Notes: generated from the letters alone by a model not told the origin. A DNA stretch of 43,942 nucleotides from Bacteroidaceae bacterium (GCA_017617805.1 JAFZVN010000018.1:1-43942); one strand, 5' to 3'; shown: positions 32,920 through 41,769, counted from the first letter of the stretch. Program-made: numbers and translations.

Positions 32920-34278
32920 ATGGGAAATCCAAAAGCATTTCTGACTGTGCCTCGCAAAGAGGCTGGCTATCGCCCTGTGAATGACCGCATTCACGACTTT
33001 GGCGAGGTCGAACAGACTCTGAACACGAAAGATCGCCAGGAGCAGGCGAGCCGCTGTATGGATTGCGGCGTTCCCTTCTGCCACTGGGCATGTCCACTTG
33101 GCAATAAAGACCCCGAATGGAACGACGCACTCTATCGCGGCGAGTGGGAAACGGCCTACAAGATACTCAAGAAGACCAATCCGTTCCCTGAATTCACTGG
33201 CCGCATCTGTCCAGCGCTCTGTGAGAAGGCTTGTGTGCTCTATCTCACCACGGGCGATGCTGTGACCAACCGTGAGAACGAGTGTGCTATCGCTGAGCGA
33301 GCTTATCAGGAGGGATATGTCACCATCGAGCATCCAAAAAGGAATGGGAAGAAGGTGGCCATCATCGGTGCAGGTCCTGCCGGACTCGCTGCCGCCAATG
33401 CGCTCAACTACATGGGCTACGAGGTGACTGTCTTCGAGAAGAACGAAGCCGCTGGCGGTCTGCTCCGCTATGGCATCCCTAACTTCAAGCTCAACAAGAA
33501 GATCATCGACCGCCGCATCCAGGTGATGGAGCAGGAAGGTGTCACGTTCCGTTATGGCCAAGATATTCAGAGTGATGCAATATCATCGCAGTTCTCTAAA
33601 GACTTCGATGCTGTCATCCTCTCCACTGGCACTCCTACCGCCCGCGACCTCAAGGCTCCAGGGCGTGACCTCAAAGGCGTACACCTTGCCCTCGAACTGC
33701 TCTCCCAGCAGAACCGTGTTCTCGCTGGCATGGAGTTCTCGAAGGAAGAGCGCGTTACCGCGAAAGGCAAGAATGTCCTCGTCATCGGTGGTGGCGACAC
33801 GGGTTCTGACTGCATCGGTACAGCACATCGACAGGGTGCCAAATCTGTCACCCAGATTGAAATCATGCCTAAACCCCCTGTGGGTCACAACCCCAACACT
33901 CCTTGGCCTAACTGGCCTGTCATCCTCAAGACAACCTCATCCCACGAGGAGGGCTGTATCCGTCGTTGGAACATCAACACGCTCGAATTCTTGGGTGAAG
34001 AGGGTCATGTGACAGGTGTCCGCGTTCAGCCTATCGATTGGAAACCCAATCCAGAAGGGGGACGTCCTATTATGGTTGAGGCTGGTGAACCAGAAGTGAT
34101 CAAGGCCGAACTGGTGCTGCTCGCCATGGGATTCCTCAAGCCTGAGCATCCTCAGTACCCAGAGAACGTGTTCGTCTGTGGTGATGCAGCCAACGGAGCC
34201 AGCCTCGTAGTGAGAGCTATCGCATCAGGCAAGCAAACCGCTGATAAGGTTCACGCTTTCCTCAACGCTTCCCATTAA
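32920..34278 (+). CDS. gltD: Glutamate synthase small subunit
   Basis: A 452-aa GOGAT beta subunit that passes electrons from NAD(P)H to GltB. The N-terminal 4Fe-4S cysteines are C46, C49, C54 and C58 (CMDCGVPFCHWACP) plus C97, C101 and C105 (CPALCEKAC). The FAD site is VAIIGAGPAGLAAA (about 146-158) and the nucleotide site VLVIGGGDTGSDC (about 285-297). It follows gltB on the same strand, and the glutamine synthetase gene follows after 61 bp, giving a GS-GOGAT cluster. Confidence 0.96.
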   Translation: MGNPKAFLTVPRKEAGYRPVNDRIHDFGEVEQTLNTKDRQEQASRCMDCGVPFCHWACPLGNKDPEWNDALYRGEWETAYKILKKTNPFPEFTGRICPALCEKACVLYLTTGDAVTNRENECAIAERAYQEGYVTIEHPKRNGKKVAIIGAGPAGLAAANALNYMGYEVTVFEKNEAAGGLLRYGIPNFKLNKKIIDRRIQVMEQEGVTFRYGQDIQSDAISSQFSKDFDAVILSTGTPTARDLKAPGRDLKGVHLALELLSQQNRVLAGMEFSKEERVTAKGKNVLVIGGGDTGSDCIGTAHRQGAKSVTQIEIMPKPPVGHNPNTPWPNWPVILKTTSSHEEGCIRRWNINTLEFLGEEGHVTGVRVQPIDWKPNPEGGRPIMVEAGEPEVIKAELVLLAMGFLKPEHPQYPENVFVCGDAANGASLVVRAIASGKQTADKVHAFLNASH

Positions 34279-34339
34279 TTTCCATCATTTTTATTAAATC
34301 ACATTATTCACATATATATTCACTTAAACAAACACAATT

Positions 34340-36559
34340 ATGGCAAACGAACTTAGATTTCAAGTTGTCGGCGAGGCTTTCAAGAAGAAGCCCCTCGACG
34401 TGATCGCACCGAGTGAAAGACCTTCCGAGTATTTCGGCAAGCATGTCTTCAACCGCGAGAAAATGTACAAGTATCTGTCGAAGGACGTTTACGAGAAGAT
34501 GATTGATGTCATCGACAACGGCGCCCGTCTCGATCGCAAGGTGGCCAACGCTGTAGCTGAGGGCATCATGAAATGGGCGAAGGAGAATGGCGTGACTCAC
34601 TATACACACTGGTTCCAGCCCCTCACCGAAGGTACTGCAGAGAAACACGACTCTTTCATCGAACACGATGGCAAAGGCGGTATGATTGAAGAGTTCAGCG
34701 GCAAGCTGCTCGTTCAGCAGGAGCCTGATGCCTCTTCCTTCCCATCGGGGGGTATCCGTTCCACTTTCGAGGCACGTGGATACTCTGCTTGGGATCCAAC
34801 ATCTCCAGTCTTCATTATCGACGACACACTCATCATCCCTACCGTATTCATCTCTTACAGCGGTGAATCGCTCGACTACAAGGCTCCTCTGCTTCGTGCC
34901 TTGAAGGCTGTTAATATCGCTGCTACTGAGGTTTGCCACTACTTCGATCCTGAAGTGAAGAAGGTGACTTCTAACCTCGGTTGGGAACAGGAATACTTCC
35001 TTGTGGATGAGGGTCTCTATGCTGCACGTCCAGACCTGCTGCTGACGGGTCGCACCCTTATGGGTCACGACTCTGCCAAGAACCAGCAGATGGATGACCA
35101 CTACTTCGGTTCTATTCCAGAGCGTGTGGCTGCTTTCATGCGCGATCTCGAAATCCAAGCCCTCGAACTTGGCATCCCTTGCAAGACTCGTCACAACGAG
35201 GTTGCTCCTAACCAGTTCGAGTTGGCTCCTATCTTCGAAGAAACCAACCTCGCTGTTGACCACAACATGCTCTTGATGTCGCTCATGAAGAAGGTGGCTC
35301 GCAAGCATGGTTTCCGTGCCTTGCTCCATGAGAAGCCCTTCGCAGGCATCAACGGATCTGGTAAGCACAACAACTGGTCGCTTTCGACAGACAACGGCGT
35401 GCTGCTCCATGCTCCTGGCAAAACACCTGAGCAGAACCTCCGCTTCGCTGTGTTCATTGTCGAGACCCTCATGGGTGTCTATAAGCACAACGGTCTTTTG
35501 AAGGCCAGCATCATGAGTGCTACTAACGCACATCGTTTGGGTGCCAACGAGGCTCCTCCAGCCATCATCTCATCTTTCCTCGGCAAGCAGCTCTCTGAAC
35601 TCCTCGACCACATCGAGAAGGCCGATAAGGAAGACCTCTTCACAATGGACGGCAAGCAGGGCATGAAGCTCGACATTCCTGAGATTCCTGAACTGCTCAT
35701 CGACAATACCGACCGCAACCGTACTTCTCCATTCGCCTTCACTGGTAACCGTTTTGAGTTCCGTGCTGTAGGTTCTGAGGCTAACTGTGCCAGCGCCATG
35801 ATTACCCTCAACAGCGCTGTGGCTGAAGCCCTTGTCAACTTCAAGAAGCGTGTGGACGAGCGTGTGGCAGTCATCAGCAAGAACTTCGAGAACTCTGAGC
35901 ATAGTGCTACCTTCCATGCTATCATCGACGTGCTCCGTGAGGACATCAAAGCCTGCAAGCCTATCCGTTTCGACGGCAATGGCTACAGCGAAGAGTGGAA
36001 GGCAGAAGCTGCCAAGCGTGGTCTTGACGTGGAGACTTCTTGCCCAGTCATCTTCGAGCGTTATCTCGACCCAGAGAGCATCGCTATGTTCGAGAGCCTT
36101 GGCGTGATGACCAAGAAAGAGCTTGAAGCCCGTAACGAGGTGAAGTGGGAGACTTACACCAAGAAGATTCAGATTGAGGCTCGTGTCTTGGGTGACCTCT
36201 CGATGAACCACATCATCCCTGTGGCTACTTCTTACCAGAGCCAACTCCTCCGCAACGTGGAGCGCATGCGCAATGTCTTCCCTGCTGAGAAGGCCGATGA
36301 GCTCAATGCTCGCAACCTCAAGCTTATCGAGGATATCGCCCGTCGTACGGCTACCATCGAGACACAGGTGGAAGAACTTGTTGCTGCTCGCAAGGTTGCC
36401 AACAAGATTGAAGACGAGCACAAGAAGGCGATTGCCTATCACGACACCATCGCTCCGATGTTCGACACCATCCGTCGTCAGATCGACAAGCTCGAACTGG
36501 TTGTTGACGATGCCATCTGGCCATTGCCAAAGTACCGCGAACTGCTCTTCATCCGTTAA
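34340..36559 (+). CDS. glnN: Glutamine synthetase type III
   Basis: A 739-aa type III glutamine synthetase, the large form common in Bacteroidetes and some cyanobacteria. The markers are FGKHVFNREKMYKYL, THYTHWFQPLTEGTAEKHDSF, EFSGKLLVQQEPDASSFPSGG, GWEQEYFLVDE, KTRHNEVAPNQFELAP and LHEKPFAGINGSGKHNNWS. The last carries the ATP/glutamate-site residues. The 61-bp gap to gltD has no clear TAnnTTTG, so it is probably read from the upstream operon or from an atypical promoter. A strong hairpin follows the stop. Confidence 0.95.
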   Translation: MANELRFQVVGEAFKKKPLDVIAPSERPSEYFGKHVFNREKMYKYLSKDVYEKMIDVIDNGARLDRKVANAVAEGIMKWAKENGVTHYTHWFQPLTEGTAEKHDSFIEHDGKGGMIEEFSGKLLVQQEPDASSFPSGGIRSTFEARGYSAWDPTSPVFIIDDTLIIPTVFISYSGESLDYKAPLLRALKAVNIAATEVCHYFDPEVKKVTSNLGWEQEYFLVDEGLYAARPDLLLTGRTLMGHDSAKNQQMDDHYFGSIPERVAAFMRDLEIQALELGIPCKTRHNEVAPNQFELAPIFEETNLAVDHNMLLMSLMKKVARKHGFRALLHEKPFAGINGSGKHNNWSLSTDNGVLLHAPGKTPEQNLRFAVFIVETLMGVYKHNGLLKASIMSATNAHRLGANEAPPAIISSFLGKQLSELLDHIEKADKEDLFTMDGKQGMKLDIPEIPELLIDNTDRNRTSPFAFTGNRFEFRAVGSEANCASAMITLNSAVAEALVNFKKRVDERVAVISKNFENSEHSATFHAIIDVLREDIKACKPIRFDGNGYSEEWKAEAAKRGLDVETSCPVIFERYLDPESIAMFESLGVMTKKELEARNEVKWETYTKKIQIEARVLGDLSMNHIIPVATSYQSQLLRNVERMRNVFPAEKADELNARNLKLIEDIARRTATIETQVEELVAARKVANKIEDEHKKAIAYHDTIAPMFDTIRRQIDKLELVVDDAIWPLPKYRELLFIR

Positions 36560-36580
36560 GGGTAAGCCTATTTCATACCG

Positions 36581-36616
36581 AACAGTGGGAAGTCAATTGC
36601 TTGGCTTCCCACTGTT
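36581..36616 (+). terminator. Terminator after glnN
   Basis: AACAGTGGGAAG and CTTCCCACTGTT pair perfectly over 12 bp with a 12-nt loop, 21 bp after the glnN stop codon. The T tract after it is weak. Confidence 0.72.
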
Positions 36617-36686
36617 GATTTGTGCAAAAAACACGTGCTGGAAGAAGAAATATTCATCTTTCTGGTGTTAATAACGAAAAAATGCC

Positions 36687-36694
36687 TACCTTTG
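36687..36694 (+). promoter_or_regulatory. -7 element of the alkD operon
   Basis: TACCTTTG matches TAnnTTTG. It lies 30 bp before the GTG at 36725 and inside the longer open frame, which rules out earlier starts. Confidence 0.65.
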
Positions 36695-36724
36695 ACACCA
36701 ATTAATGCTAAAACCACTGATGAG

Positions 36725-37477
36725 GTGAAGGCACAAGAAATTATTGAGTATATGGAGTCGCTGCGCAATGAGGAGCAGCGACAGGTGCTGATGCGGTTCT
36801 TCAAGACGGCTCCAGGCGAGTATGGCTATGGCGATGAGTTCTTGGGGCTGAAGGTGCCGCAGACGAGGGAAGTGGTGAAGGCGGCTTGGGATCTTCCGTT
36901 GAGCGAGGTGCCCGAGCTGCTGATGTCGCATTGGCACGAGGTGAGGCTCTGTGGATTCTTGATTCTTGTGTCGAGATTCGAGAAACTGGCAACCAAAAGG
37001 TTGGAAAACAATGCTGAAGCCATTACGAAACGCGATGAGATTGTGACGATGTACTTGCAATATGCCGAGCAGGCCAACAACTGGGATTTGGTCGATCTCT
37101 CCGTACACAAGATACTTGGACATTGGCTTCTGTTGCCCACGAATTTGGGCGATAAGGAAGATAAGGTAAAGGTGCTCGACAAACTTGCAGCCAGTCCCTG
37201 TCTTTGGAAACAGCGCATGAGCATCGTCTGTTCGTGGAAGACCTCGCAGCAAGGCGATCCTTCATGGTGCCTCCGCTATGCGGAAATCCATCTGCATCAT
37301 CCTCACGACCTCATGCACAAGGCTGTCGGCTGGATGCTACGCGAGATGGGCAAGCGTGTTTCGATGGACTTGCTTCGCGACTTCCTCCATCAGCATGCCC
37401 ATGAGATGCCTCGTACCATGCTCCGCTATGCCATCGAAAAGATGCCAGAGAAGGAAAGACAGGAGTGGATGAGTTGA
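36725..37477 (+). CDS. alkD: DNA alkylation repair protein, AlkD-like
   Basis: A 250-aa HEAT-repeat DNA glycosylase of the AlkD type, which removes N3- and N7-alkylated bases. From the GTG at 36725, the substrate-contacting residues known in the family are W120 and D124 (NNWDLVDLS), R164 (WKQRMSIV) and W203 (HKAVGWMLREMGK). NEEQRQVLMRFFKTAPGEYG is the family N-terminus. The GTG was chosen because the promoter -7 element lies upstream of it, which makes the apparent ATG at 36620 unlikely. It leads a run with the epimerase-like gene, greA and the exporter. Confidence 0.87.
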   Translation: MKAQEIIEYMESLRNEEQRQVLMRFFKTAPGEYGYGDEFLGLKVPQTREVVKAAWDLPLSEVPELLMSHWHEVRLCGFLILVSRFEKLATKRLENNAEAITKRDEIVTMYLQYAEQANNWDLVDLSVHKILGHWLLLPTNLGDKEDKVKVLDKLAASPCLWKQRMSIVCSWKTSQQGDPSWCLRYAEIHLHHPHDLMHKAVGWMLREMGKRVSMDLLRDFLHQHAHEMPRTMLRYAIEKMPEKERQEWMS

Positions 37478-37507
37478 AAAAATGTCGTTATTAATTCAAA
37501 GATAATT

Positions 37508-38380
37508 ATGATAGAACTTAGCAATGAACAGCTGACCATTAAGGTCGCAGAAATGGGAGCAGAACTCCAGAGTATTATTGACAATAAGGGACATGAGTAC
37601 CTTTGGCAGGCCGATCCGCAGTATTGGCCTCGTCATTCGCCCATCCTGTTCCCTATCGTATGCAGCGTGGAGAACGACACCTATACGGTTGATGGGAAGG
37701 AATATCACTTGCCACGTCATGGATTTGCCCGCGACACCGAGTTTTCCGTCGTGAGCCAGTCGGACAAGCAGGTGTTTCTCTCCTTACGCGACAGCGAAGA
37801 GACGTTGAAGGTTTATCCGTTCCATTTCAGACTCAATGTGAATTACACCATCAACCAGAACCGTGTTTTCGTTGTTTGGCACGTGGAGAACACAGGTAAG
37901 CAGGAGATGCATTTCCAGATTGGTGGTCATCCAGCTTTCTATGCCCCAGGTTGTGAGGCTGGTCAGCCTTTGAAAGGTGTGTTGCGTGTTGACAACAAGG
38001 GACAATTGCAGGGGTTGAAGAGCCATATTGACGGTTCGGTAGAGATGGAAGAGATTGGAATTGACTCGCAGGATGGTCTCATCCACTTCGATGATGAGTT
38101 CTTCGCCCACGACTCCGTGAAACTGCACAAGAGCCAGACAAGTAGCGTGGAACTGCTCAATCCTGATGGTAGCGTGGCTGTGAAACTGGACTATAGTTGT
38201 CCCATCATCGCTTTCTGGAGCCCTTATCAGAAGAACGCTCCATTCATCTGCCTCGAACCTTGGTTTGGCGTAGGTGATCCTCGTGGCTACAAGGGCGAAT
38301 TCAAGGACAAGCCAGTAATCAATCATCTGCTGCCTGGCGCTTCGTTCCTGGGTCAGTACGTCATCACCATCGGTGAATAA
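37508..38380 (+). CDS. Aldose 1-epimerase family protein (LacX-like)
   Basis: A 290-aa protein of the galactose mutarotase-like fold. ELSNEQLTIKVAEMGAELQS opens the fold. PRHSPILFPIVCSV and LPRHGFARDTEF carry the conserved HGFAR, GGHPAFY holds the second catalytic histidine, and CLEPWFGVGDP the glutamate. It is closer to the LacX/YeaD-like group than to classical GalM. It probably interconverts sugar anomers; the exact sugar is not predictable. It lies 30 bp after alkD and 30 bp before greA. Confidence 0.85.
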   Translation: MIELSNEQLTIKVAEMGAELQSIIDNKGHEYLWQADPQYWPRHSPILFPIVCSVENDTYTVDGKEYHLPRHGFARDTEFSVVSQSDKQVFLSLRDSEETLKVYPFHFRLNVNYTINQNRVFVVWHVENTGKQEMHFQIGGHPAFYAPGCEAGQPLKGVLRVDNKGQLQGLKSHIDGSVEMEEIGIDSQDGLIHFDDEFFAHDSVKLHKSQTSSVELLNPDGSVAVKLDYSCPIIAFWSPYQKNAPFICLEPWFGVGDPRGYKGEFKDKPVINHLLPGASFLGQYVITIGE

Positions 38381-38410
38381 TTGAGCCCATTCATAGGGAA
38401 AGCTGCAACT

Positions 38411-38875
38411 ATGGAATATATGTCTCAAGAGGGCTACGACAAGTTAGTGGCCGAACTGCACCAGTTGGAATATGTGGAATATCCCAAGGTCAAGGAAGCG
38501 CTTATCGAGGCTCGTGAAAAAGGAGATCTCAGCGAGAACTTCGAGTATCATGCCGCCAGACGTGAGCAGTCACGACTCTTAGGTAGAATACGTTTCAAGC
38601 AGAAAGTCTTGGAGTATGCGAGAGTCATCGACACGAACCGACTTGCCTCAGACGTTGTAGGCTTGCTCACCAAGGTCGATTTGACCAACTTGGGGAATCA
38701 ATGCCAGATGACCTATATGATTGTCAGTCCGCATGAGTCCAATCTGCAAGAAAAGAAGATTTCCATCAAGTCGCCCATTGCTCAAGCTCTCTTGGGCAAG
38801 AAAGTTGGCGATATCGTAGAGGTGCATGTTCCAGCAGGTGTCCAAAAGTTCCGCATTGACAAGATTCAATTGTAG
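38411..38875 (+). CDS. greA: Transcription elongation factor GreA
   Basis: A 154-aa GreA, which makes backtracked RNA polymerase cleave its transcript. MSQEGYDKLVAELHQLEYVE and EAREKGDLSENFEYHAAR form the coiled coil, with the acidic D and E of GDLSENFEY at the tip. The FKBP-like C-terminal domain includes SPIAQALLGKKVGDIVEV. The ATG at 38411 gives the family length; an upstream TTG would add ten residues without support. Confidence 0.95.
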   Translation: MEYMSQEGYDKLVAELHQLEYVEYPKVKEALIEAREKGDLSENFEYHAARREQSRLLGRIRFKQKVLEYARVIDTNRLASDVVGLLTKVDLTNLGNQCQMTYMIVSPHESNLQEKKISIKSPIAQALLGKKVGDIVEVHVPAGVQKFRIDKIQL

Positions 38876-38892
38876 GCAACGGATCGGGGATC

Positions 38893-40056
38893 ATGAAAAA
38901 AGCATTGATGACATTGGCTTTGGGCACGTTTGGATTAGGCGTGACAGAGTTTGTGATGATGGGAATCCTGCCTTTCATGGCTGCGGATTTCGGCGTGAGC
39001 ATTGCTGAGGCAGGACACCTTATTTCCAGTTATGCCTTGGGTGTCTGTGTGGGAGCTCCGTTGATGGTCGCTTTTATGCGTACTTGGCGGTTGAAGAAGA
39101 TTGTCGCCCTCCTCATGTGCGTCTTTTTTGTGGCTTCAGTCGGTATGGCGTTATGCCCGGAATACTACTCCATGCTTGCTATGCGCTTTGTGGCAGGATT
39201 GCCGCATGGAGCTTATTTCGGTGTGGCCAGCATCATAGCTGATCGTCTGTCACATGGAGGAAAATCAGCCACAGCGGTTGCCATCATGTGTTCGGGCATG
39301 TCTGTCGCCAATCTCATCGGCATCCCGTTCGGCACATTCATTTGCCAAGTAGCATCATGGCGTTACATCTTTGTATTTAGTGCCGTGTGGGGACTTGCCA
39401 CCTTGTTCTCCATCTGGCGTTTCATCCCTTCAATGGATGCCTTGCCAGATGTAGGCGCCAAGGGGCAGTTCCGCTTCTTGAAATCGCTTGCCCCTTGGCT
39501 CCTGATTGCTGCGACGTTGCTGGGCAATGGCGGTATATTCTGCTATTTCAGTTATTACGCCCCCTTGCTTACTGATCATTCAGGCATCAGTGCAACGTTC
39601 TTGCCGCTGATGTCGGTCATTGCAGGTGCAGGAATGGTGGTGGGCAACATGACTGGTGGAATGCTCAGCGACAGGATAGGTCCAGGGCATACGGGTCGAT
39701 TGCTGCAAATCATCATGTTCGCAAGTCTGCTGAGTATTTTCTTGTTCAGCCACATTGCATGGCTCAGCGTGTTGCTGATGTGCATCACCACTTTCTGCCT
39801 GTTTGGAGTGGGCTCTCCTCAACAACTGCTCCTGCTTCGATTCAGTAAAGGTGGTGACCTGTTGGCTGGTTGCATGGTGCAACTTGCCTTCAATTTCGGC
39901 AATGCCGTTGGTGCCTATCTGGGTGGCATCCCTCTGACCATAGGGTATGACTACAACTACACAACCGTTCCTGGCATCATCATGGTTGCCATCGGCATCC
40001 TCTGCTACACCATCTTTTGCCATCGATACGAGCGATTGGCAAAAAGATTTCTATAA
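38893..40056 (+). CDS. MFS drug/sugar efflux transporter, AraJ-like
   Basis: A 387-aa inner-membrane protein with about 12 hydrophobic segments and no signal peptide. LGTFGLGVTEFVMMGILPFM is the start of the DHA1/AraJ-like group. The loop 2-3 motif is partly kept, and MRFVAGLPHGAYFGVASIIAD in segment 4 is typical of these proton-driven exporters. It is 17 bp after greA. The exported compound is unknown. Its last codons (LAKRFL and stop) lie in a 24-bp sequence repeated 287 bp downstream. Confidence 0.85.
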   Translation: MKKALMTLALGTFGLGVTEFVMMGILPFMAADFGVSIAEAGHLISSYALGVCVGAPLMVAFMRTWRLKKIVALLMCVFFVASVGMALCPEYYSMLAMRFVAGLPHGAYFGVASIIADRLSHGGKSATAVAIMCSGMSVANLIGIPFGTFICQVASWRYIFVFSAVWGLATLFSIWRFIPSMDALPDVGAKGQFRFLKSLAPWLLIAATLLGNGGIFCYFSYYAPLLTDHSGISATFLPLMSVIAGAGMVVGNMTGGMLSDRIGPGHTGRLLQIIMFASLLSIFLFSHIAWLSVLLMCITTFCLFGVGSPQQLLLLRFSKGGDLLAGCMVQLAFNFGNAVGAYLGGIPLTIGYDYNYTTVPGIIMVAIGILCYTIFCHRYERLAKRFL

Positions 40057-40350
40057 CTAAGCACTTGATAAATACACTACATATCTCTCTAATATTCGAA
40101 TCATAGCAAGGGGGTAGCAAGGGGGTAGTAAGGGGGTAGCAAGGGAGATGGAAGGGAGATGGAAGGGGGAACGGCTCCTTCTGATAGCAGTGGGCTAGTG
40201 TACGGATAGTGTAGCGCTATCGTAGGGATATCCAAGCTATATCGTAGCATAGGCGTAGCGTAGATGTAGCATAGGCGGAGCTTATACCCTCGGAGTGGCT
40301 CGGCAAAAATTTGCGCCATAGTTATACAAAAAGATTTCTATAGTTAAGCA
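40040..40350. repeat. 24-bp direct repeats flanking a repeat-rich block
   Basis: CAAAAAGATTTCTATA followed by ACTAAGCA (40040-40063, the 3' end of the exporter gene) recurs as CAAAAAGATTTCTATA followed by GTTAAGCA (40327-40350), 22 of 24 bases alike. The 263 bp between them hold the 11-bp repeats and no gene. Confidence 0.65.
40104..40277. repeat. Degenerate 11-bp tandem repeats, G-rich
   Basis: G runs begin at 40110, 40121, 40132, 40143, 40154 and 40165, exactly every 11 bp (GGGGGTAGCAA, GGGGGTAGTAA, GGGAGATGGAA). A second cluster has GTAGC at 40244, 40255 and 40266, again 11 bp apart (GTAGCATAGGC, GTAGCGTAGAT). The first four G runs fit a G-quadruplex motif with 6-nt loops. Confidence 0.75.
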
Positions 40351-40360
40351 GAAAATTTGT

Positions 40361-40505
40361 TTCCCCTAAGGGTAACAAGTGTTCCCCCTAAGGGAAAATC
40401 AACCCGCTTCCTGACGATTGACCACCCGCTTCCCGTCGGTGGGCCGCTTGCTTCTTGATGGTTGACCGCTTGCAAGAAGCAGGCGCCCCGTCTGCTTCTT
40501 GCAAG
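40361..40505. repeat. Palindromes in the spacer before the fic gene
   Basis: Two TTCCCC(C)TAAGGG copies lie at 40361-40372 and 40382-40393. Further on, CTTGCAAGAAGCAG (40469-40482) and CTGCTTCTTGCAAG (40492-40505) pair perfectly over 14 bp with a 9-nt loop. Variants of CCGCTT and of TTGACC recur between 40400 and 40470. No coding sequence is evident from 40057 to 40737. Confidence 0.65.
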
Positions 40506-40661
40506 AGAACTCTCAGGTGAGATGGCATAATGCTTCGTTTTTATGTCATTAATAGCATTTGGAATTGGGAAAAAGGGCGTAAATAGTGAGAAAAATGGCT
40601 ATTTGGTGAGATTAAACATTAAATAGGGCGTACTTATGTGTTCTATTTCAAGAAAAATGAG

Positions 40662-40669
40662 TACCTTTG
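40662..40669 (+). promoter_or_regulatory. -7 element upstream of the fic gene
   Basis: TACCTTTG matches TAnnTTTG and lies 68 bp before the ATG. No clear TTTG -33 is present at the right distance. Confidence 0.5.
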
Positions 40670-40737
40670 TAATCATAACAACCGCAATTTTATCATGGAT
40701 GACGACATCAATCTTTTGTGAGACAGCCTAAAAGAGA

Positions 40738-41769
40738 ATGAAAGAAGAACTAAAAAAACGCTTTCTTGCAGCCCTCAAAGAATACCATTCGTTGGGAATT
40801 GCTGAACAGATAGACTACCAGAAGTTCTATCTGTACTCCATCATTACTCATTCCACAGCAATTGAGGGTTCTACAGTAACGGAAATCGAGAACCAGCTTC
40901 TGTTTGATGAGGGCATCACAGCAAAAGGTCGCAGTCTGCAGGAGCAGATGATGAATCTCGATCTGAAAGCTGCATACGAGCACTCTATGCAATTGGCTCA
41001 TCAGCATACAGACTTCTCCATAGATATGCTGAAAGAACTGTCTGCCATTGTGATGAAGAATACAGGTGCATCATACAATACGGCACAAGGCTCGTTCGAT
41101 GCCTCTAAAGGCGATCTGCGTCTCGTAGGTGTGACGGCAGGCATCGGTGGACGTTCCTATATGAATTACCAAAAGGTGCCTGCCAAGTTGGCGGAATTAT
41201 GTCAGTTGCTTAATCAACGTCGGCAAACACTGTTGAATGGTACTGACATTATTGAGCAATATCTCCTGAGTTTTGATGCTCATTATCAGTTGGTAACCAT
41301 TCATCCTTGGGTGGATGGCAATGGTCGCATGTCTCGATTGGTGATGAACCATCTGCAATATGAGTTCGGATTGGTTCCCGTGAAAATCGTCAAGGAAGAC
41401 AAAGCCGAATACATACAGGCTTTGGTTGATTCACGCGAACAAGAGTCACTTGAACCCTTCCGTGAGTTTATGATGGAGGAGCATGTGCGAAATATCTGCA
41501 AAGAGATAGAAGAATACAAGAAATCACAAGCCGATGACCCGATAAAAGTCACTTCTGACCCGATAAAATCATTCTCTGACCCGATAAAAGATCGCCTATA
41601 TCAAGCTGTTTTACAGGATGGGACCCTCAACTACGCTGAGTACGCAGCTATCGTAGGTGCATCAGAAGCCACAGTGAAACGTCGCCTTGGAGAGTTGAAA
41701 AAAGAGGGGATTATCATTCGAGTTGGGAGCAATAAAACTGGTCATTGGGAAGTTGTGAATCGCAGTTGA
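40738..41769 (+). CDS. Fic family protein with N-terminal inhibitory motif and C-terminal wHTH
   Basis: A 343-aa Fic protein, which probably transfers AMP from ATP onto a target protein. The Fic motif is HPWVDGNGRMSR (189-200), with the catalytic histidine H189. The self-inhibitory (S/T)xxxE(G/N) helix is S39-T-A-I-E43-G44, so the protein carries its own brake and needs no separate antitoxin. A linker holds three 7-residue repeats with DPIK at about 267, 274 and 281. A winged-helix domain follows (NYAEYAAIVGASEATVKRRL), suggesting DNA binding. The target is unknown. It is 22 bp before the HNH gene and may share its transcript. Confidence 0.9.
   Translation: MKEELKKRFLAALKEYHSLGIAEQIDYQKFYLYSIITHSTAIEGSTVTEIENQLLFDEGITAKGRSLQEQMMNLDLKAAYEHSMQLAHQHTDFSIDMLKELSAIVMKNTGASYNTAQGSFDASKGDLRLVGVTAGIGGRSYMNYQKVPAKLAELCQLLNQRRQTLLNGTDIIEQYLLSFDAHYQLVTIHPWVDGNGRMSRLVMNHLQYEFGLVPVKIVKEDKAEYIQALVDSREQESLEPFREFMMEEHVRNICKEIEEYKKSQADDPIKVTSDPIKSFSDPIKDRLYQAVLQDGTLNYAEYAAIVGASEATVKRRLGELKKEGIIIRVGSNKTGHWEVVNRS
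41536..41589. repeat. Three 21-bp in-frame repeats in the fic gene
   Basis: GACCCGATAAAA occurs at 41536, 41557 and 41578, exactly 21 bp apart, coding DPIK every seven residues in the linker between the Fic and wHTH domains. Confidence 0.85.

Noticed and set aside
32167-33561. 464-codon antisense frame across gltB and gltD
   Set aside because: It crosses the gap between two conserved genes on the other strand and has no recognisable domain or promoter.
34304-35533. 409-codon antisense frame over glnN
   Set aside because: A shadow of the strongly codon-biased glutamine synthetase gene; no family features.
36620-36724. Longer N-terminus for the AlkD-like protein
   Set aside because: The promoter -7 element lies within this stretch, and the residues it would add have no family match.
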